Shown: positions 21,420 through 33,977, counted from the first letter of the stretch. The stretch is 64,000 nucleotides of DNA from Siphonodentalium dalli (GCA_032622095.1 CP136062.1:1798001-1862000); one strand, 5' to 3'. The notes: generated by a model not told the origin, from the sequence alone. Program-made: numbers and translations.

Positions 21420-21792
21420 CTGTTAGCTATGTCCGGGAAAACTGCAGGACGCATTTTGACAAAATTTGATAAATATGGGTACTTTTATTCAGGGAGTGTT
21501 TGGACGGGTCAAATCGTGACCCCCGACCTAACCCTGACCTTCAAAAAAGTCAATCCAAGGTCAAATCGGGCAAAACAGACTGATTTCAACGAAATTTGAT
21601 ACCTAGGGGTACTTTTGTCCGGGGAGTCTTTTGTGTGTGTCAAATTGTGGCACCGACCTAACATTGACCTTCGAAATGGTCAGTTCAAGGTCAAATCGGG
21701 TAAAACGACCGGATTTCGACAAAATTTGATACCTAGGGAAACTTTTGTCCGGGGAGTGTTTTGGACAGGTCAAATCGTGACAATAAGTTACT
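21420..21792 (+). repeat. Three ~130-bp tandem units
   Basis: The landmark aaatttgata(a/c)(a/c)ta(t/g)gg starts at about 21460, 21591 and 21721. Each is followed by a cttttgtccggggagtgtt-type stretch, a gacctaacc/cattgacctt stretch and ggtcaaatcgggtaaaac. Confidence 0.85.
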
Positions 21793-21794
21793 TT

Positions 21795-22550
21795 TAAAGT
21801 AGAGCGGAGATACCTATATAGTATATCGGGGAGCATGTTCATGCATTTGCCTTGCCTCTTGACAAGTCCGTTTGAATTTGCTACATGAAGAGAGGGTTTA
21901 ATTTGAGTAATACATATCACCCGTTACAACATTATACGCTATCAGGGTTAAACCGTCCAATCTAAATCTTTAAAAAGCGTACTAATCATGCGTTTAGATA
22001 CTACTTATCACATCCACACGTCGAAAAGTTTTTATCTCAGTATCTGATTTTCGGAATAATTTTCCCCATTTGAACTTCTGTGGAAGTTGCCAAATCTCAA
22101 CCCACCCGACACAAACACTCCCTTGAGCAGGTTGCGTTTATAGTAGAGCGGTCCAATTTCACAGGCGTACCTACAGTATATCGGCTTACATGCTCCTGCG
22201 TAAAACTCGCTCCTACATTATCCCGTTTGGGGCTAAAAATCGGCTAGTGATAGACTACATAAGTATACATATTTATGATATATAGTGTTGTCACGAGTAA
22301 ACCGTTCCATCTGAAAATTAGAAAATCGGCCTCTAGATGCGCGTGAACACTAGCCATCAGATGTACTCGTCAAAAAAAATTATCTCGATGTTTGAATTTT
22401 CCCCCTTTGCAATTTTCGTGGAATTTTCCTAAAGTCTCAACCCACCCTGACACGCATTCTTCGTTGGGCATGTTACATTTATAGTATAGCCGTCAAACTT
22501 CTGGGACGTACATAAAGTATGTCAACGTACCTGCTACGACATTATCTTAC
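21795..22550 (+). repeat. Diverged tandem units of ~330-345 bp
   Basis: The landmark tagtagagcgg recurs near 21797, 22141 and 22471. Each is followed by a tatatcgg/catgctcctgc-type segment, 'gggttaaaccgt(c/t)ca(a/t)tct' and a caacccacc(c/t)gacac segment. Units are about 70-75% alike by eye. Confidence 0.6.
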
Positions 22551-22704
22551 TCTTTAATTAGCCGGTTTGGATTTGGCGGGAAAAATAGGTGCAATATTTC
22601 CGTAAACCATAACGCGGAAAGCCCAGGGAAAAAACATGTTTAAGCGGTATATCCGGGTCCGGATCACTCGTCCAATTCGAGATTTGCAATAAAACATTTA
22701 GAGC

Positions 22705-24893
22705 TCTGGTCAGTAGGGCATATCGAGGTGTGCATACGGTCCAATTTCCGATGCTCTGCTCCTTATAATTTCCGAGATAATAAAATGACATTTTTTCATA
22801 TAAAGGGAGATAACTCCGCGGGGAAACGCGGACAATATTTGTTAAATGAAAAAAAGTTAGAACTCATTAGCCCCAACATCCGTACCAACTTTTAATTTGC
22901 TACTCCTCATACTTTCAGATATTAGGGCGTCGCAAAATCGTGGAGTATAATAATAATAATAATGAAAAATAATCGAAAAAGGGCCATAACTCTGTCTAGA
23001 AGCCTTGGACCGGTATGCGGATACCTTTATTTTTAGTAGACCTTAGATGCCTACATTCGCTAGAGATTTCGCGTTCCTACTGCAATTAGTTTCTGAGTAT
23101 TTCGAAATAAACGGAAAACGACCTCAGTACAAAAACAATATACTTCCTTGGTTACACCATGGAAGTATAATAATAGGGAACATCACGAGCTGAAAGAATT
23201 GCAGTTTAGGGGCGGAAAATATGAATTAGGATGGTTATATGTTGTCCTAACATGTGTGGGTTGATCTCAAATGTGTGGAAGTGACCACACCCCTGCCGCG
23301 AAATTGGGTGACGGGATTGGGAAATTGTCAACAGTGGCCAAAATGCGAAGTTTGAGGGCCTGTAACTCCGTTATTTTCCAATGGATTTTAAAATTGTTTT
23401 TAGTTTTGTGATCTTCTGCATACCTAGATTGTATGTTATAAATGTTATCTGATTCGGAGACGAATAGCATTCTGGTTATTGGAAAAAATATGGGGCCAAA
23501 TTAAAATTTGAGGGCACAAATCTCCGCCATTTTTTAACGGATTTACGATCTGTTTTCAGGTTTGTGTTCAACGTGTATGGTAGATGATATATGCCAAGTT
23601 TCATATGATTCGGAGACGAAATAAATTTTGATATTGTTGACCACCCCTCCCGTGACCCACAACACTAAACCGACACTGGCAAAATTTGGCACACCGCGTG
23701 CTCTCTTCAGCCTGCACGCATTGGCGTATCAGATGACATTCAAAGTTTGACATCTTCGGAGCAGATGTGTTATCAAGCACATGGGCCCAAAATTGCATAG
23801 TTTGAAGGCCCGCAACTCTGTCAGTTTTGAATGGATTTTCGAAATTCTTTCAGCTTCTAGATCGGCTGTTGCTGTAAATGTTATATTCCAAGTTTCATCT
23901 GATTCGGAAGCGAAAAATATTTTGGCATTATAAATCACCCCTCCCCAGAACCACAATAATGAACAGACATTGGCAAAATTTGCACACACCGAGCACTAGT
24001 TATTCTGGAAACTCAGAAGTGTGTCACTATCTCCAATGTTTGTCCGTTTTAAAGGAGATACGGCGACAAGCCAATTGCCCCAAAAATATTGTTTTTGAGG
24101 GCCCACAACTCTGGTATTTCTACTCAGATTTAAAAAATCTTTCGTAGTATATGATTGGCTTTACGCAGTGAAGCCATACACGTAGATAGGTGAGTTTCAT
24201 AACGAATTTTTTTTTTAATTTGGCACCCCCCACCCCATTGTAAAAATATGAGATCGACCCTGTCCAGTTTTCGTTTTGGCACTGAACAGTCAATGACCAA
24301 GAGGACTGTGAAAACAAATTCAGTTATCTGGAATGATACGAGAGAACAGCTGAGTACAATGAATTCGAGGTTTGCCTATGTATGGGCGGTAACCCATCAG
24401 GGAAAGCGCGGACACAAGTTTTGATGCCCGTGGTCAGTAGGGCATATCGAGGTGTGCATACGGTCCAATTTCCGATGCTCTGCTCCTTATAATTTCCGAG
24501 ATAATAAAATGACATTTTTTCATATAAAGGGAGATAACTCCGCGGGGAAACGCGGACAATATTTGTTAAATGAAAAAAAGTTAGAACTCATTAGCCCCAA
24601 CATCCGTACCAACTTTTAATTTGCTACTCCTCATACTTTCAGATATTAGGGCGTCGCAAAATCGTGGAGTATAATAATAATAATAATGAAAAATAATCGA
24701 AAAAGGGCCATAACTCTGTCTAGAAGCCTTGGACCGGTATGTGGATACCTTTATTTTTAGTAGACCTTAGATGCCTACATTCGCTAGAGATTTCGCGTTC
24801 CTACTGCAATTAGTTTCTGAGTATTTCGAAATAAACGGAAAACGACCTCAGTACAAAAACAATATACTGCCTTGGTTACACCATGGAAGTATA
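22705..24893 (+). repeat. 1,724-bp tandem duplication, flanks of two near-identical copies
   Basis: The sequence from about 22709 to 23167 recurs from about 24433 to 24893, offset 1,724 bp, with almost no differences except near the end. The DNA between them (23170-24430) is a diverged version of the 'body' of the gggccataactc family. Near-identity of the duplicated block against diverged bodies shows a recent duplication or conversion inside an old array. Confidence 0.85.
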
Positions 24894-24899
24894 GTAATC

Positions 24900-26322
24900 G
24901 CAAAAGGGCCATAACTCCGCCAAGAAACATTGGACCGAAATCCGGATACCATTATATCTAGTAAACCTTCGATGCCTACATTCGCTAGAGATTTCGCGTT
25001 CCTACTGCAATCAGTTTCTGAGTATTTCGAAATAAACGGAAAACGACCTCAGTAGAAAAACAATATACTTCCTTGGTTACACCATGGAAGTATGATAATA
25101 GGGCGAATCTTGAGCTGAAAACATCGTAGTTTAGGGACGGAAAATATGAAGTAGGATGATTATATCACGTCCTTACCATGTTTATGTTGATCTCAAGTGA
25201 TTGCAAGTGACCCCACCCCTGCCTCGAAATTGGGTGACGGGATTGGGAAATTGTCAACCCAGGCTCAAAATGCGAATTTTGAAGACCCGTAACTCCGTTA
25301 TTTTCCAATGGATTTAAAAATTGTTTTCAGTTTTGTGATCTGCTGCTCACATATATTGTATGGAATGAATTTAATCTGAATCGGAGACGAAAAACATTTC
25401 GGTTATTGGAAAGCATATGGGCCCAAGTTCAAACTTTGAGGGTCCAAATCTCCGCCATTTTCCAACGGATCTGAGATCTGTTTTCAGCGTCGTGATAAGT
25501 TTGTAGTGTAGATGTTATATTCCAAGTTTCATCTGATTCGGAGACTAAATAAAATATGGAACCATAAACCACCCCTCCCCAGAACCACAATACTGAACCG
25601 ACACTGGCAAAATTTGGCTTACACCGAGCACTAGTTAGTCTGGATACTTAGAAGTCTGTCACTATTTGCAATGATTGTCCGTTTTAAAGGAGATAGGGCG
25701 ACAACCCGATTGTCCCCCAAAAAAAAATTTGAGGGCCCACAACTCTGGTATTTTTACTCAGATTTCAAAAATCTTTCGCGGTATTTGATCAGCTTTACAC
25801 AGTCAAGCCATACACAGAAATAGATGAGTTTCGTAGCGATTTTTTTTTTAATTTGGCACCCCCATCCTATTGTAAAAATATGAGAACGACCCTGTCCAGT
25901 TTTCGTTTTTCCACTGAACAGTAAATGGCAAAGATGACTGTGAAGACTAAATTCAATTATATGGAATGATAGGAGAGTACAGCTGAGTACAATGAATTCG
26001 GTGTATGCCTATTTATGGGCAGTAACTCTTCAGGAAAAGCGCGGACACAAGTTTTTATGCCCTTGGGCAGTAGTGCATATCGAGACGTGCATACGGTCTA
26101 ATTTTCGATGCTCTGCTTCTTATAATTTCCGAGATAATAAAATGACATTTTTTCAAATAAAGGGAAATAACTCCTCGGTGAAAGCGCGGACAAAATCGTT
26201 ATGGGCCATAGGCATAAAACTCATGTACCCCAACCTACTTACCAAGTTTTAGTTTCCTACTTCTTGTACGTTTCGAGGAATAGTGATTACAAAAGTGTCA
26301 AGTATAATAATAATGAAAAATA
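24900..26322 (+). repeat. Copy of the long repeat, twin of 15168-16566
   Basis: Head 24900-25094 and body 25095-26322. Identity with copy 1 is very high by eye, although almost 10 kb, including the inverted-arm element, lies between them. It starts immediately after the head of the preceding unit, without its own body between them. Confidence 0.88.
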
Positions 26323-26327
26323 ATCGC

Positions 26328-27975
26328 AAAAGGGCCATAACTCCGCCAAGAAACATTGGGTGGAAATCCGGATACCATTATATCTAGTAAACCTTCGATG
26401 TCTACATTCGCTAGAGATTTCGCGTTCCTACTGCAATCAGTTTCTGAGTATTTCGAAATAAACGGAAAACGACCTCAGTAGAAAAACAATATACTTCCTT
26501 GGTTACACCATGGAAGTATAATAATAATAATAACAATGAAAAATAATCGAAAAAGGGCCATAACTCCGCCAAGAAACATTGGGCCGAAATCCTGATACCA
26601 TTATAGTTAGTAAACCTTCGATGCCTACATTCGCTAGAGATTTCGCGTTCCTACTGCAATCAGTTTCTGAGTATTTCGAAATAAACGGAAAACGACCTCA
26701 GTAGAAAAACAATACACTTCCTTGGTTACACCATGGAAGTATAATAATAGGGCAAATCTTGAGCTGAATAAATCGCAGTTAAGGGACGGAAAATATGAAG
26801 TAGGATGATTATGTCTTTCCCTTAACATGTGTGGGTTGATCTCAAGTGTTTGGAATTGACCCCACCCCTGCCTCGAAATTGGGTGACGGGATTGGGAAAT
26901 TGTCAAACCCGGCCCAAAATGCGAATTTTGACAGCCCGCCCGTAACTCCGTTATTTTTCAATGGATTTAAAAATTGTTTTGAGTATTGTGATCAGCTACT
27001 TACATTGATTATTTGTTATAAATTTTGTCTGATTCAGAGACGAATGGCATTTTGTTTATTGGAAAGAATACGGGCCCACATTCAAAGTTTGAGGTCCCAA
27101 ATCTCCGCCATTTTTTAACGGACTTACAATCTGTTTTCAGTTTTATGATCAACGTGTATGGTAGATGTTATATATCAAGTTTCATATGATTCGGAGACGA
27201 AATAAATTTTGGTACCTCGGACCACCCCTCCCCTGACCCACAACAGTGAACCGACACTGGCAAAATTTGGCACATCGCGTGCTCTCTTCAGACCGCACGC
27301 ATTGGCGTATCAGATGACATCCAAAGTTCGACATCTTCGGAGGAGATGTGACGACAAGCACATGGGCCCAAATTGCAAACTTTGAGGGCCCGTTACTCTT
27401 GCATTTCATCTCGGATTTCAAAACTCTTTTCCGATATGGGTTTGTTTTCGTTCAGGGAATCTACATACTTAAATAGACAAATGTCAATAAAAAAAAAATC
27501 GAAAATTTTGCCCCCCACCCAGTGTAAAAACATATGTCCAACCCTGTCAAATTTTCTTCCTTGGACTAAGCTGACAACGGTCAATACGACTATACAAACC
27601 AAATGCAGTTATCTGGAATAATACGGGAGGACAACAGAGTACAATAAAATAGAGGTTTGCCAACTATGGGCGGTAACTCTTCAGGGAAAGCGCGGACACA
27701 AGTTTTTATGCCCGTGGGCAGTAGTGCATATCGAGATGTGCATACGGTCTAATTTTCGATGCTCTGCTTCTTATAATTTCCGAGATAATAAAATGACATT
27801 TTTTCAAATAAAGGGAGATAACTCCTCGGTGAAAGCGCGGACAAAATCGTTATGGGCCATATGGTTAGAACTCATGTACCCCAACGTACTTACCAAGATT
27901 TGGTGTCCTACTTCTTGTACTTTTCGAGTAATAGTGATTACAAAAGTGTCAAGTATAATAATAATAATAACAATG
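26328..27975 (+). repeat. Further units of the long-repeat array
   Basis: Two heads in a row (26328-26522 and 26555-26749), separated by (ATA)n, then a diverged body to 27960 and an (ATA)n tract. The double head suggests unequal exchange at the (ATA)n boundaries. Confidence 0.82.
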
Positions 27976-27987
27976 AAAAATAATGGC

Positions 27988-28182
27988 AAAAGGGCCATAA
28001 CTCCGCCAAGAAACATTGGACGGAAATCCTGATACCATTATAGTTAGTAAACATTCGATGCCTACATTCGCTAGAGATTTCGCGTTCCTACTGCAATCAG
28101 TTTATGAGTATTTCGAAATAAACGGAAAACGACCTCAGTAGAAAAACAATATACTTCCTTGGTTACACCATGGAAGTATAAT
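27988..28182 (+). repeat. Last head unit of the array
   Basis: A head module only, ending at caccatggaagtataatta. Unique sequence follows, so this is the right edge of the array. Confidence 0.85.
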
Positions 28183-29640
28183 TAACAAATTCAAACAACG
28201 TCGTCGTCGCTATCACTGTCGTTGGAGGAATAAAGATATATACAAAGGGGACGACCGGATTTCTGTGTGTAGGAATAACCAGGACTGTCGACTCTCGTCA
28301 ATCAGGTGACTAATGTCTGGTAGAGGTCTGTCGAGCTGCTCTGTTGGTGGTTGTTGACTGGCTGGTTGCTAAAAGGAACGTTACAGGGCCGGTTGACGGA
28401 GGGCGTGGCTGGCGTTGAGGCTGTCTGTACATAGCATTCTACGACGTTTGGATGGTTTTGGATTGCCATCACGCATGATCACGGCGCAAAGGAATAACAG
28501 GTCGTATTGGCCGACCGTATATATAATTGAGCCGCTATCGGTGACTGCCCATAAGTGAATTTCATTTTGTTATTACAACAAAGAAAACATTGCGGACTTC
28601 ACAATTAGCCTACACAAACACTACACTAAATCAATCAAATTAAGTTGGGGACCTCAGAATTAGCCAACATAAACACTACCTCAATAAAATTAAGCCGATT
28701 TAATCCCTTCTAATTAATGGGGCCGACTTCGCGTGGGGCCGTCTTCGTATGGGGCAGACTTCTCCAGATATCGAACATCCGGCGATCATTTGTTTCATTT
28801 CGCAACAACATGGCATCCATGTGTCCTCCAAAGTCAGAGTAGCGGGATAATTTGGATAGTGTAATACATTCATGCCTCTGCAATATAACTACAATTGAAT
28901 ACAAAACAAAACAGGTGGACTGGACATCAGCAAATTGGTGTCTACATGCATATAATATTCAACTGATTGTGAATTTGTGTGGGGAATTAAATAAGGTATA
29001 GCTTGAAATGACATTGTCACTGCCAGTGATTTCAGACGTTGAAACAAAATAATACCTCTCACCTAAGGTGCTCGCTGTAATGCTTAACGCACCATGACAA
29101 TTGGTAAAATATTGTTTTTATGATAGTCAATTCTAGTTACAATAGCTACATACTAGTATACATGTACATGTAGCTATAACACACTAGGACTTACTAGTAT
29201 GTAGAACTACAAACACTTGTAGTATTAATATTTAATGGAAATTTGTATTAAATATCTGTGATAAATACACATAATTATAGACCTACTAGTATACCGATAG
29301 CCCAAACTACGTTAATAGTAACACATTGCATTGACGATCAAGTAAATAACCGGATCGTATTATCTGATCGCATCATGTGCGGTGGTCTACCATGATACAG
29401 AAGTAGCAGGAATAAAATCGGACTGTGTGCGCGCATTGATCCTATTATCGCAAGGGTATGGGACAAATATCATGCAACAAATATCGCTTCATGTGCCGCC
29501 CACTTAAGGCCAAAGTGTAATACCGTATTGGAAACTAAAGTTCTGTCTTGGATTCCGCTATTATAGCAACCACCCAGTGGGTGTTTATACCTAAATGCGT
29601 GTGAATTATGACGTCATATAATTTTTCTATATTTCTATAC
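28183..29640. other. Largely unique DNA, no gene recognised
   Basis: Starts with a short (GTC)n-like stretch (28200-28225). At 28715-28762 it holds a lone copy of the gaagtcggcccc-type arm also found in the element at 34133-34802. No exon was recognised. 29100-29300 is AT-rich. Confidence 0.4.
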
Positions 29641-29678
29641 CAAGAGCGAAAATAGCGTGTATGCTTTTTTGTAAATTT

Positions 29679-29712
29679 CACACGTGACTTCCGGGAGGTT
29701 ACTGCGCAGACT
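29679..29712. promoter_or_regulatory. Candidate metazoan promoter cluster (E-box, ETS, NRF1-like)
   Basis: CACGTG (29681-29686), then ACTTCCGG (29687-29694), then a near-palindromic TACTGCGCAGAC (29700-29711), all within about 30 bp. These are consensus E-box, ETS and NRF1 sites that often cluster at housekeeping promoters. A fairly GC-balanced stretch with several CGs follows to about 29850. No coding exon was recognised on either side, so the direction is unknown and the cluster could be coincidence. Confidence 0.3.
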
Positions 29713-30139
29713 CCAGCAGAAACTGATCGAAGAATTACGTTTTCTTCGCTTCAACTTCAACACAATCGACTGTTAGTAACGGTACTGAGTTAGGAGAGCA
29801 GCGTGCTCCGAAGACAACCGCGACGGAGGAATTTACATACAAGTACAACAACAACCATTGCCGATGATCACTTTTTAATTGTCCTCACTGAGTCATTCAG
29901 AGACTCAATCAAATAATAGATTAATCGAGGATTAATCACAGCCTTTCTAGTCTGATAACAATTTTAACATGGCATTCGGTAAAATATTACCGTGGCACAG
30001 TTTGTGATTAGCCATCTCGATTGTAAACAAATCTTCTACTCGAAATTTGTAAATTAAAAAAACAAATCAAATTTAAATGTGCATGTGCGATAATCAATAT
30101 CATCCATGACCCAACCCGGACACACATACCAAATCGCAT

Positions 30140-30517
30140 TCACATCCACTGAGAAACAACGAAGAAGCTAGACATTACACTTTTATTTAGAGCCGGCATC
30201 GGCGTCGACAAACACTTTATATACACCGATTTCTCCACTACAAGGTCAAGGCCCCACATGGCACGAAATTGAAAAATCAACGAGTGATTGATCTGTGTTT
30301 CATGTAATTTGCAACAATGAATGTTGTTTTGAGGATTGTATGGATTATTGTGTACCACAGATACACGAAGACTAGGCAATTCAATGTTAGGTGTATTCAA
30401 TTTCATGACATCATGTGTAAACTGTGTTTGTGACATGATTATTGCACTTTTACTTTCGACAGGAGCTTGGAGGCATTGTTGAATTTGTTCTCTAATCATC
30501 AAAGGTTGCACAGCCAC
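30140..30517 (-). CDS. Unrecognised 125-codon ORF
   Basis: Open from 30517 to the stop at 30140. The residues look moderately protein-like: a Gln/Ile-rich helix near the N-terminus, several Asn/Pro turns and a His-Cys-Cys near the middle. There is no signal peptide, membrane segment or named motif. The DNA is not part of any repeat seen elsewhere in the window, unlike most frames of this length here. It lies about 430 bp from the promoter-like cluster, on the other strand. It could be an exon, a transposon fragment or chance. I do not assign a function. Confidence 0.2.
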   Translation of the reverse strand: MAVQPLMIREQIQQCLQAPVESKSAIIMSQTQFTHDVMKLNTPNIELPSLRVSVVHNNPYNPQNNIHCCKLHETQINHSLIFQFRAMWGLDLVVEKSVYIKCLSTPMPALNKSVMSSFFVVSQWM

Positions 30518-30606
30518 AGGTATTTGCGTATCATTAATTTAATCATTTGATTTAGGACTGAAAAAGAATTGTTTCTGTTTTCAAATTGAAAAGATCAATC
30601 GTACTG

Positions 30607-30989
30607 CCCTGCTGGACAAAACAAGTGTCCATTGGCACCGCGGTGTGTTTGGCGTTCGGCGGCGGTGTCAGAGTTTGTAACTGCAGTTGAGCACCGCGGC
30701 CAAGCGGCAAGTACACCATGGCCGACCGTCAAGTACACATGTACACCATGGCCGAAAAGCAACTACAATGGGGCCGAATGGCATGTACACCGTGGTTAGA
30801 TTTCTGGTTTATATTGTCTTTTTTCAATTTAATGAATGCACACAGCGGCAACTACACCATGGTCGAATGGCAAATACACCGCGGCCCAACTGTAGTTAGC
30901 TGGTGGAGCCGCTGTGCAGTTGCATTTCAGCCGCAGTAGCAATGCTAAGCGCACCGTGGTTAAGTGGACACTTGTTTTGCCCAGCAGGG
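30607..30989 (+). mobile_element. TA-target MITE, copy 1
   Basis: Termini CCCTGCTGGACAAAACAAGT and its inverted match ending CCAGCAGGG. The interior is full of short modules such as accgcggcc, gaacggcaagtacacc and ttgcatttc. TA follows the right end; TG, probably a mutated TA, precedes the left end. About 383 bp. No coding capacity: the ORFs predicted here are repeat-derived. Confidence 0.9.
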
Positions 30990-30995
30990 TAGTAC

Positions 30996-32977
30996 TAGAG
31001 GTGCCACGACTATTGATTTTGATAATCGATAATCGGTCGTCAATAATCGACTATAATCGATTAATCGTACCTAATATTAATAACATCAGTGGAAGTATAC
31101 CGTAATATGGCCTATTGCCTGGGTGCTCGTTAACTCAATAACTGCACTGTCGCTGGTCATTTGAGACATTGGCTGATGTAATTTTTACGTTAATAAAATG
31201 CATCATAAACCACTGTTAATGACTAATGAGCACAATGTATTGAATACCAGCACAGTTCTCAGCGATGTTATGGTTATAATATTTGTGAGTTCATTAGAAC
31301 GAACGTAGCGATTAATTTAAGTTTTAGGAATAGCCACAGAGATGGACTGTCGTCCGATACATACCCCCTAGTGGCATACCGCCTAGTGTGGGCATATCTA
31401 TAACTTATGACTGCTATACTCAGACAGATGGACCCAAAAATCAGCATTTTCATATAAACGAAGATGAATAACTATAGCACAAAAAAACAAAACAGGTGAA
31501 TGTGCCATTAAATGTCCTCATAGTGGTGAATATCCATACAAAATTTCATTGAGATCCGAGCATTACTGTTCAAGTTATGACCTGAACAGACATCGGATGG
31601 ACCAAACAGCCAACATGTCCAGATAAACAAACTTGAATAACTCTAGAATGGAAAAGCCAAACAGAACAATGGAACCCTCTATTGAATGCCCTCATAGTAG
31701 TGAACATCCATACCAAATTTCATTGAGATCTGAGCACTACTGTTCATGTTATGACATGAACAGACACCAGACGGACCAAAAATCCAACTTTTCCAGATAA
31801 ACAAAGATGAATAACTCTAGAATGGAAAATCCGAACAAAACGGTGGAACCCTCTATTTAATGTCCTCATAGTTGTGAACATACATTCCAAATTATATTGA
31901 GATCCCAGCACAACTGTTGAAGTTACGACATGAACAGACACCAGATGGACCAAAAATCCAACATTTCCAGATAAACAAAGATGAATAACTCTAGAATGGA
32001 AAATCCGAACAAATCGATGGAACCCTCTATTTAATGTCCTCATAGTAGTGAACATTCATACCTAATTTCATTGAGGTCCGAGCACTATTGTTCAAGTTAT
32101 GACATGAACAGACATCGGACGGACGTACGGACAGGTGCAAAACAGTATACCCCCCCCCCCCTTTTTTTTTAAAGGGGGTATAACAATACAAAAGTAGGAA
32201 TGAACAATGGACCGCCGGTTGTTCCTAAATAAAGGAATCAAATGTTATGGAAACTATAAGTTTCATCAAACTTCCAGAGCGTGGTTAACAATCACAAACG
32301 TGTGCCCCACCTGCAAATTGCATGACTCAGAACAATTTAAGTATTTGATAACAGTCCGTTTCATTCAGCATTCACCTCACGATATGCGATAGCCTTTACT
32401 AGTAACTTCTAAGTATACATTTGTACTTATACAAACAAAGTACACTTGCAATGCAATTGGGGAGAACATCACTGATTAAAATGCCATATCTATATTGTTC
32501 CCTGGTTTTAGAGAGAATGTCAATCAACATCCCATTGGTCCAATCAGATTCAAGGGCGAGTGCATTCAGTTCATTGAACACGGTAACAGTCGGCACATTT
32601 CAAAGACATATTGCCACCTTTCAAGTATACTAAAATATACAACGATGTCGCAATGTGTTCAAATATGCAGTGCGGCCAATTTGTAGAATATACAACGATC
32701 CGACGAGAAACCATGTCGCATCATCAAATGAACTGCCGACTGTTTGCAACATATATCAGTAGTACTCATGTTATTGGAATCTCTTTGGTACGCGATCAAA
32801 GGATGTTAACACCTCGGTTGAAGATAGAACTTTGTAAAATAAACACGGTATTCAAAAATACCCGGCATCTTCTGACATCCGATATAAATAACACAGATTA
32901 ATCGACGATGGAAATGGTAATCGATTATCGGCTTTATCAACGGTTCATCGATTATACGATTAATCGTGGCACCCCTA
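30996..32977. mobile_element. hAT-like element with 8-bp target duplication
   Basis: The ends are TAGAGGTGCCACGA and, inverted, TAGGGGTGCCACGA, one mismatch apart. They are flanked by a perfect 8-bp direct repeat, GGTAGTAC (30988-30995 and 32978-32985). Sub-terminal tracts with cgattaatcg-type palindromes occur at both ends. An 8-bp duplication and short A/G-rich TIRs fit the hAT superfamily. No transposase was recognised in the 1,982 bp, so it is non-autonomous. Its target overlaps the right edge of the TA MITE at 30607-30989, so it inserted after that copy. Confidence 0.82.
31440..32180 (+). repeat. ~174-bp tandem units inside the hAT-like element
   Basis: The landmark catac(c/a)aaatttcattgag recurs near 31533, 31708, 31882 and 32055 (spacing 175, 174 and 173), each followed by gacatgaacagaca. 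The array ends in a C-run and T-run (cagtataccccc...) and aaagggggtataac, a common 3' signature of such repeats. A 103-codon minus frame here is repeat-derived. Confidence 0.88.
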
Positions 32978-32985
32978 GGTAGTAC

Positions 32986-33977
32986 ATGTGTATTCAGTTC
33001 AAATTCATACAGATATCTTTCAGACTTTCATGTTTACAAAATGTAGGCGCGCATAGTCCTGCTCGCTGGGTTTTGGCCAGCCGCGCGGTTTCTATCAAGA
33101 TAAAATAAACAGCGGAAATACATTCATAAATGTTGCGTAAATTGAATTAGTTTACTCACGATGGATGTCCATTGAAACTCTTTGATGGTTTAACACTGCT
33201 TAATCCACTATCCATTAGCACAAGTGAATGTTACACACTGTGTTTTCATATTGTACATGCTCCTACCCCGGTATATTAATTGTAATTCATAATTATTAAT
33301 AAGGAATTAATTTAATACTCCGATTCAATGCTGACGAAATAAATACGGTAACATCTCCCGGCCATGTGGTCTCGCTTTGATTTTCCAGGAATTTATGTGA
33401 CGTCATAAGCCATACATAGAAATCGTTCAAATGTATTTTTAGCTTCGAATCATTCAGTCTCAGACAGATAGTGCATTTGACACTTCACATCGTGTGACGT
33501 CAAAAAACTTAAACTGCCAATCATCGTGGCACGAGGGATCACCTTTTGATGAATGCCGACAATGAATGTTGGTTTTGGAGAATTCATTTGATATTTTGCT
33601 ACAACATTCAAGCTGTTTCTTTATACTTGTACGCTCTCCGTATTTGGCTAGGCGCGCAATTGATCGCTCACTGGTTTTCAATTTTAGCCGCGCGATGGTG
33701 CGCAAGAGCGATCGCGCGCCTCAAAAATTAAAGTCTGATCTTTCTGTTGATTCCAACGTTAACACTATTACTTAATATTTTTACCACTTTAGAGGGCGTT
33801 CTTTATTAGATGAACATTATTTTACCCACACGTCATGATTCCATGGTTTTAAGGTGAAGTTGAACAGAAGCGAGCGCTAAGCTTTGTTTTCATTAAAGCA
33901 TGCTCACACCAGGACGGTGTGGTAATAATAGTAATAGCATGATTTTGTCGGGCACCTTGGTTTCTTTACAGCCCTCC
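32986..33977. other. Unique DNA with a CpG-rich hairpin, no gene recognised
   Basis: Contains TGACGTCA near 33398 and tgtgacgtca near 33487. A GC-rich hairpin sits at 33651-33720: the left arm starts ggcgcgc and ends gatcgctc, the right arm is gagcgatcgcgcgcc. No exon was recognised. Confidence 0.4.

Noticed and set aside
28200-28760. Solo LTR
   Set aside because: A TATA-like string and a moderately GC-rich stretch are present on the minus strand, but I could not define matching ends or a target duplication.
31744-32055. 103-codon ORF with internal duplication
   Set aside because: Two turns of the ~174-bp tandem repeat read in one frame.
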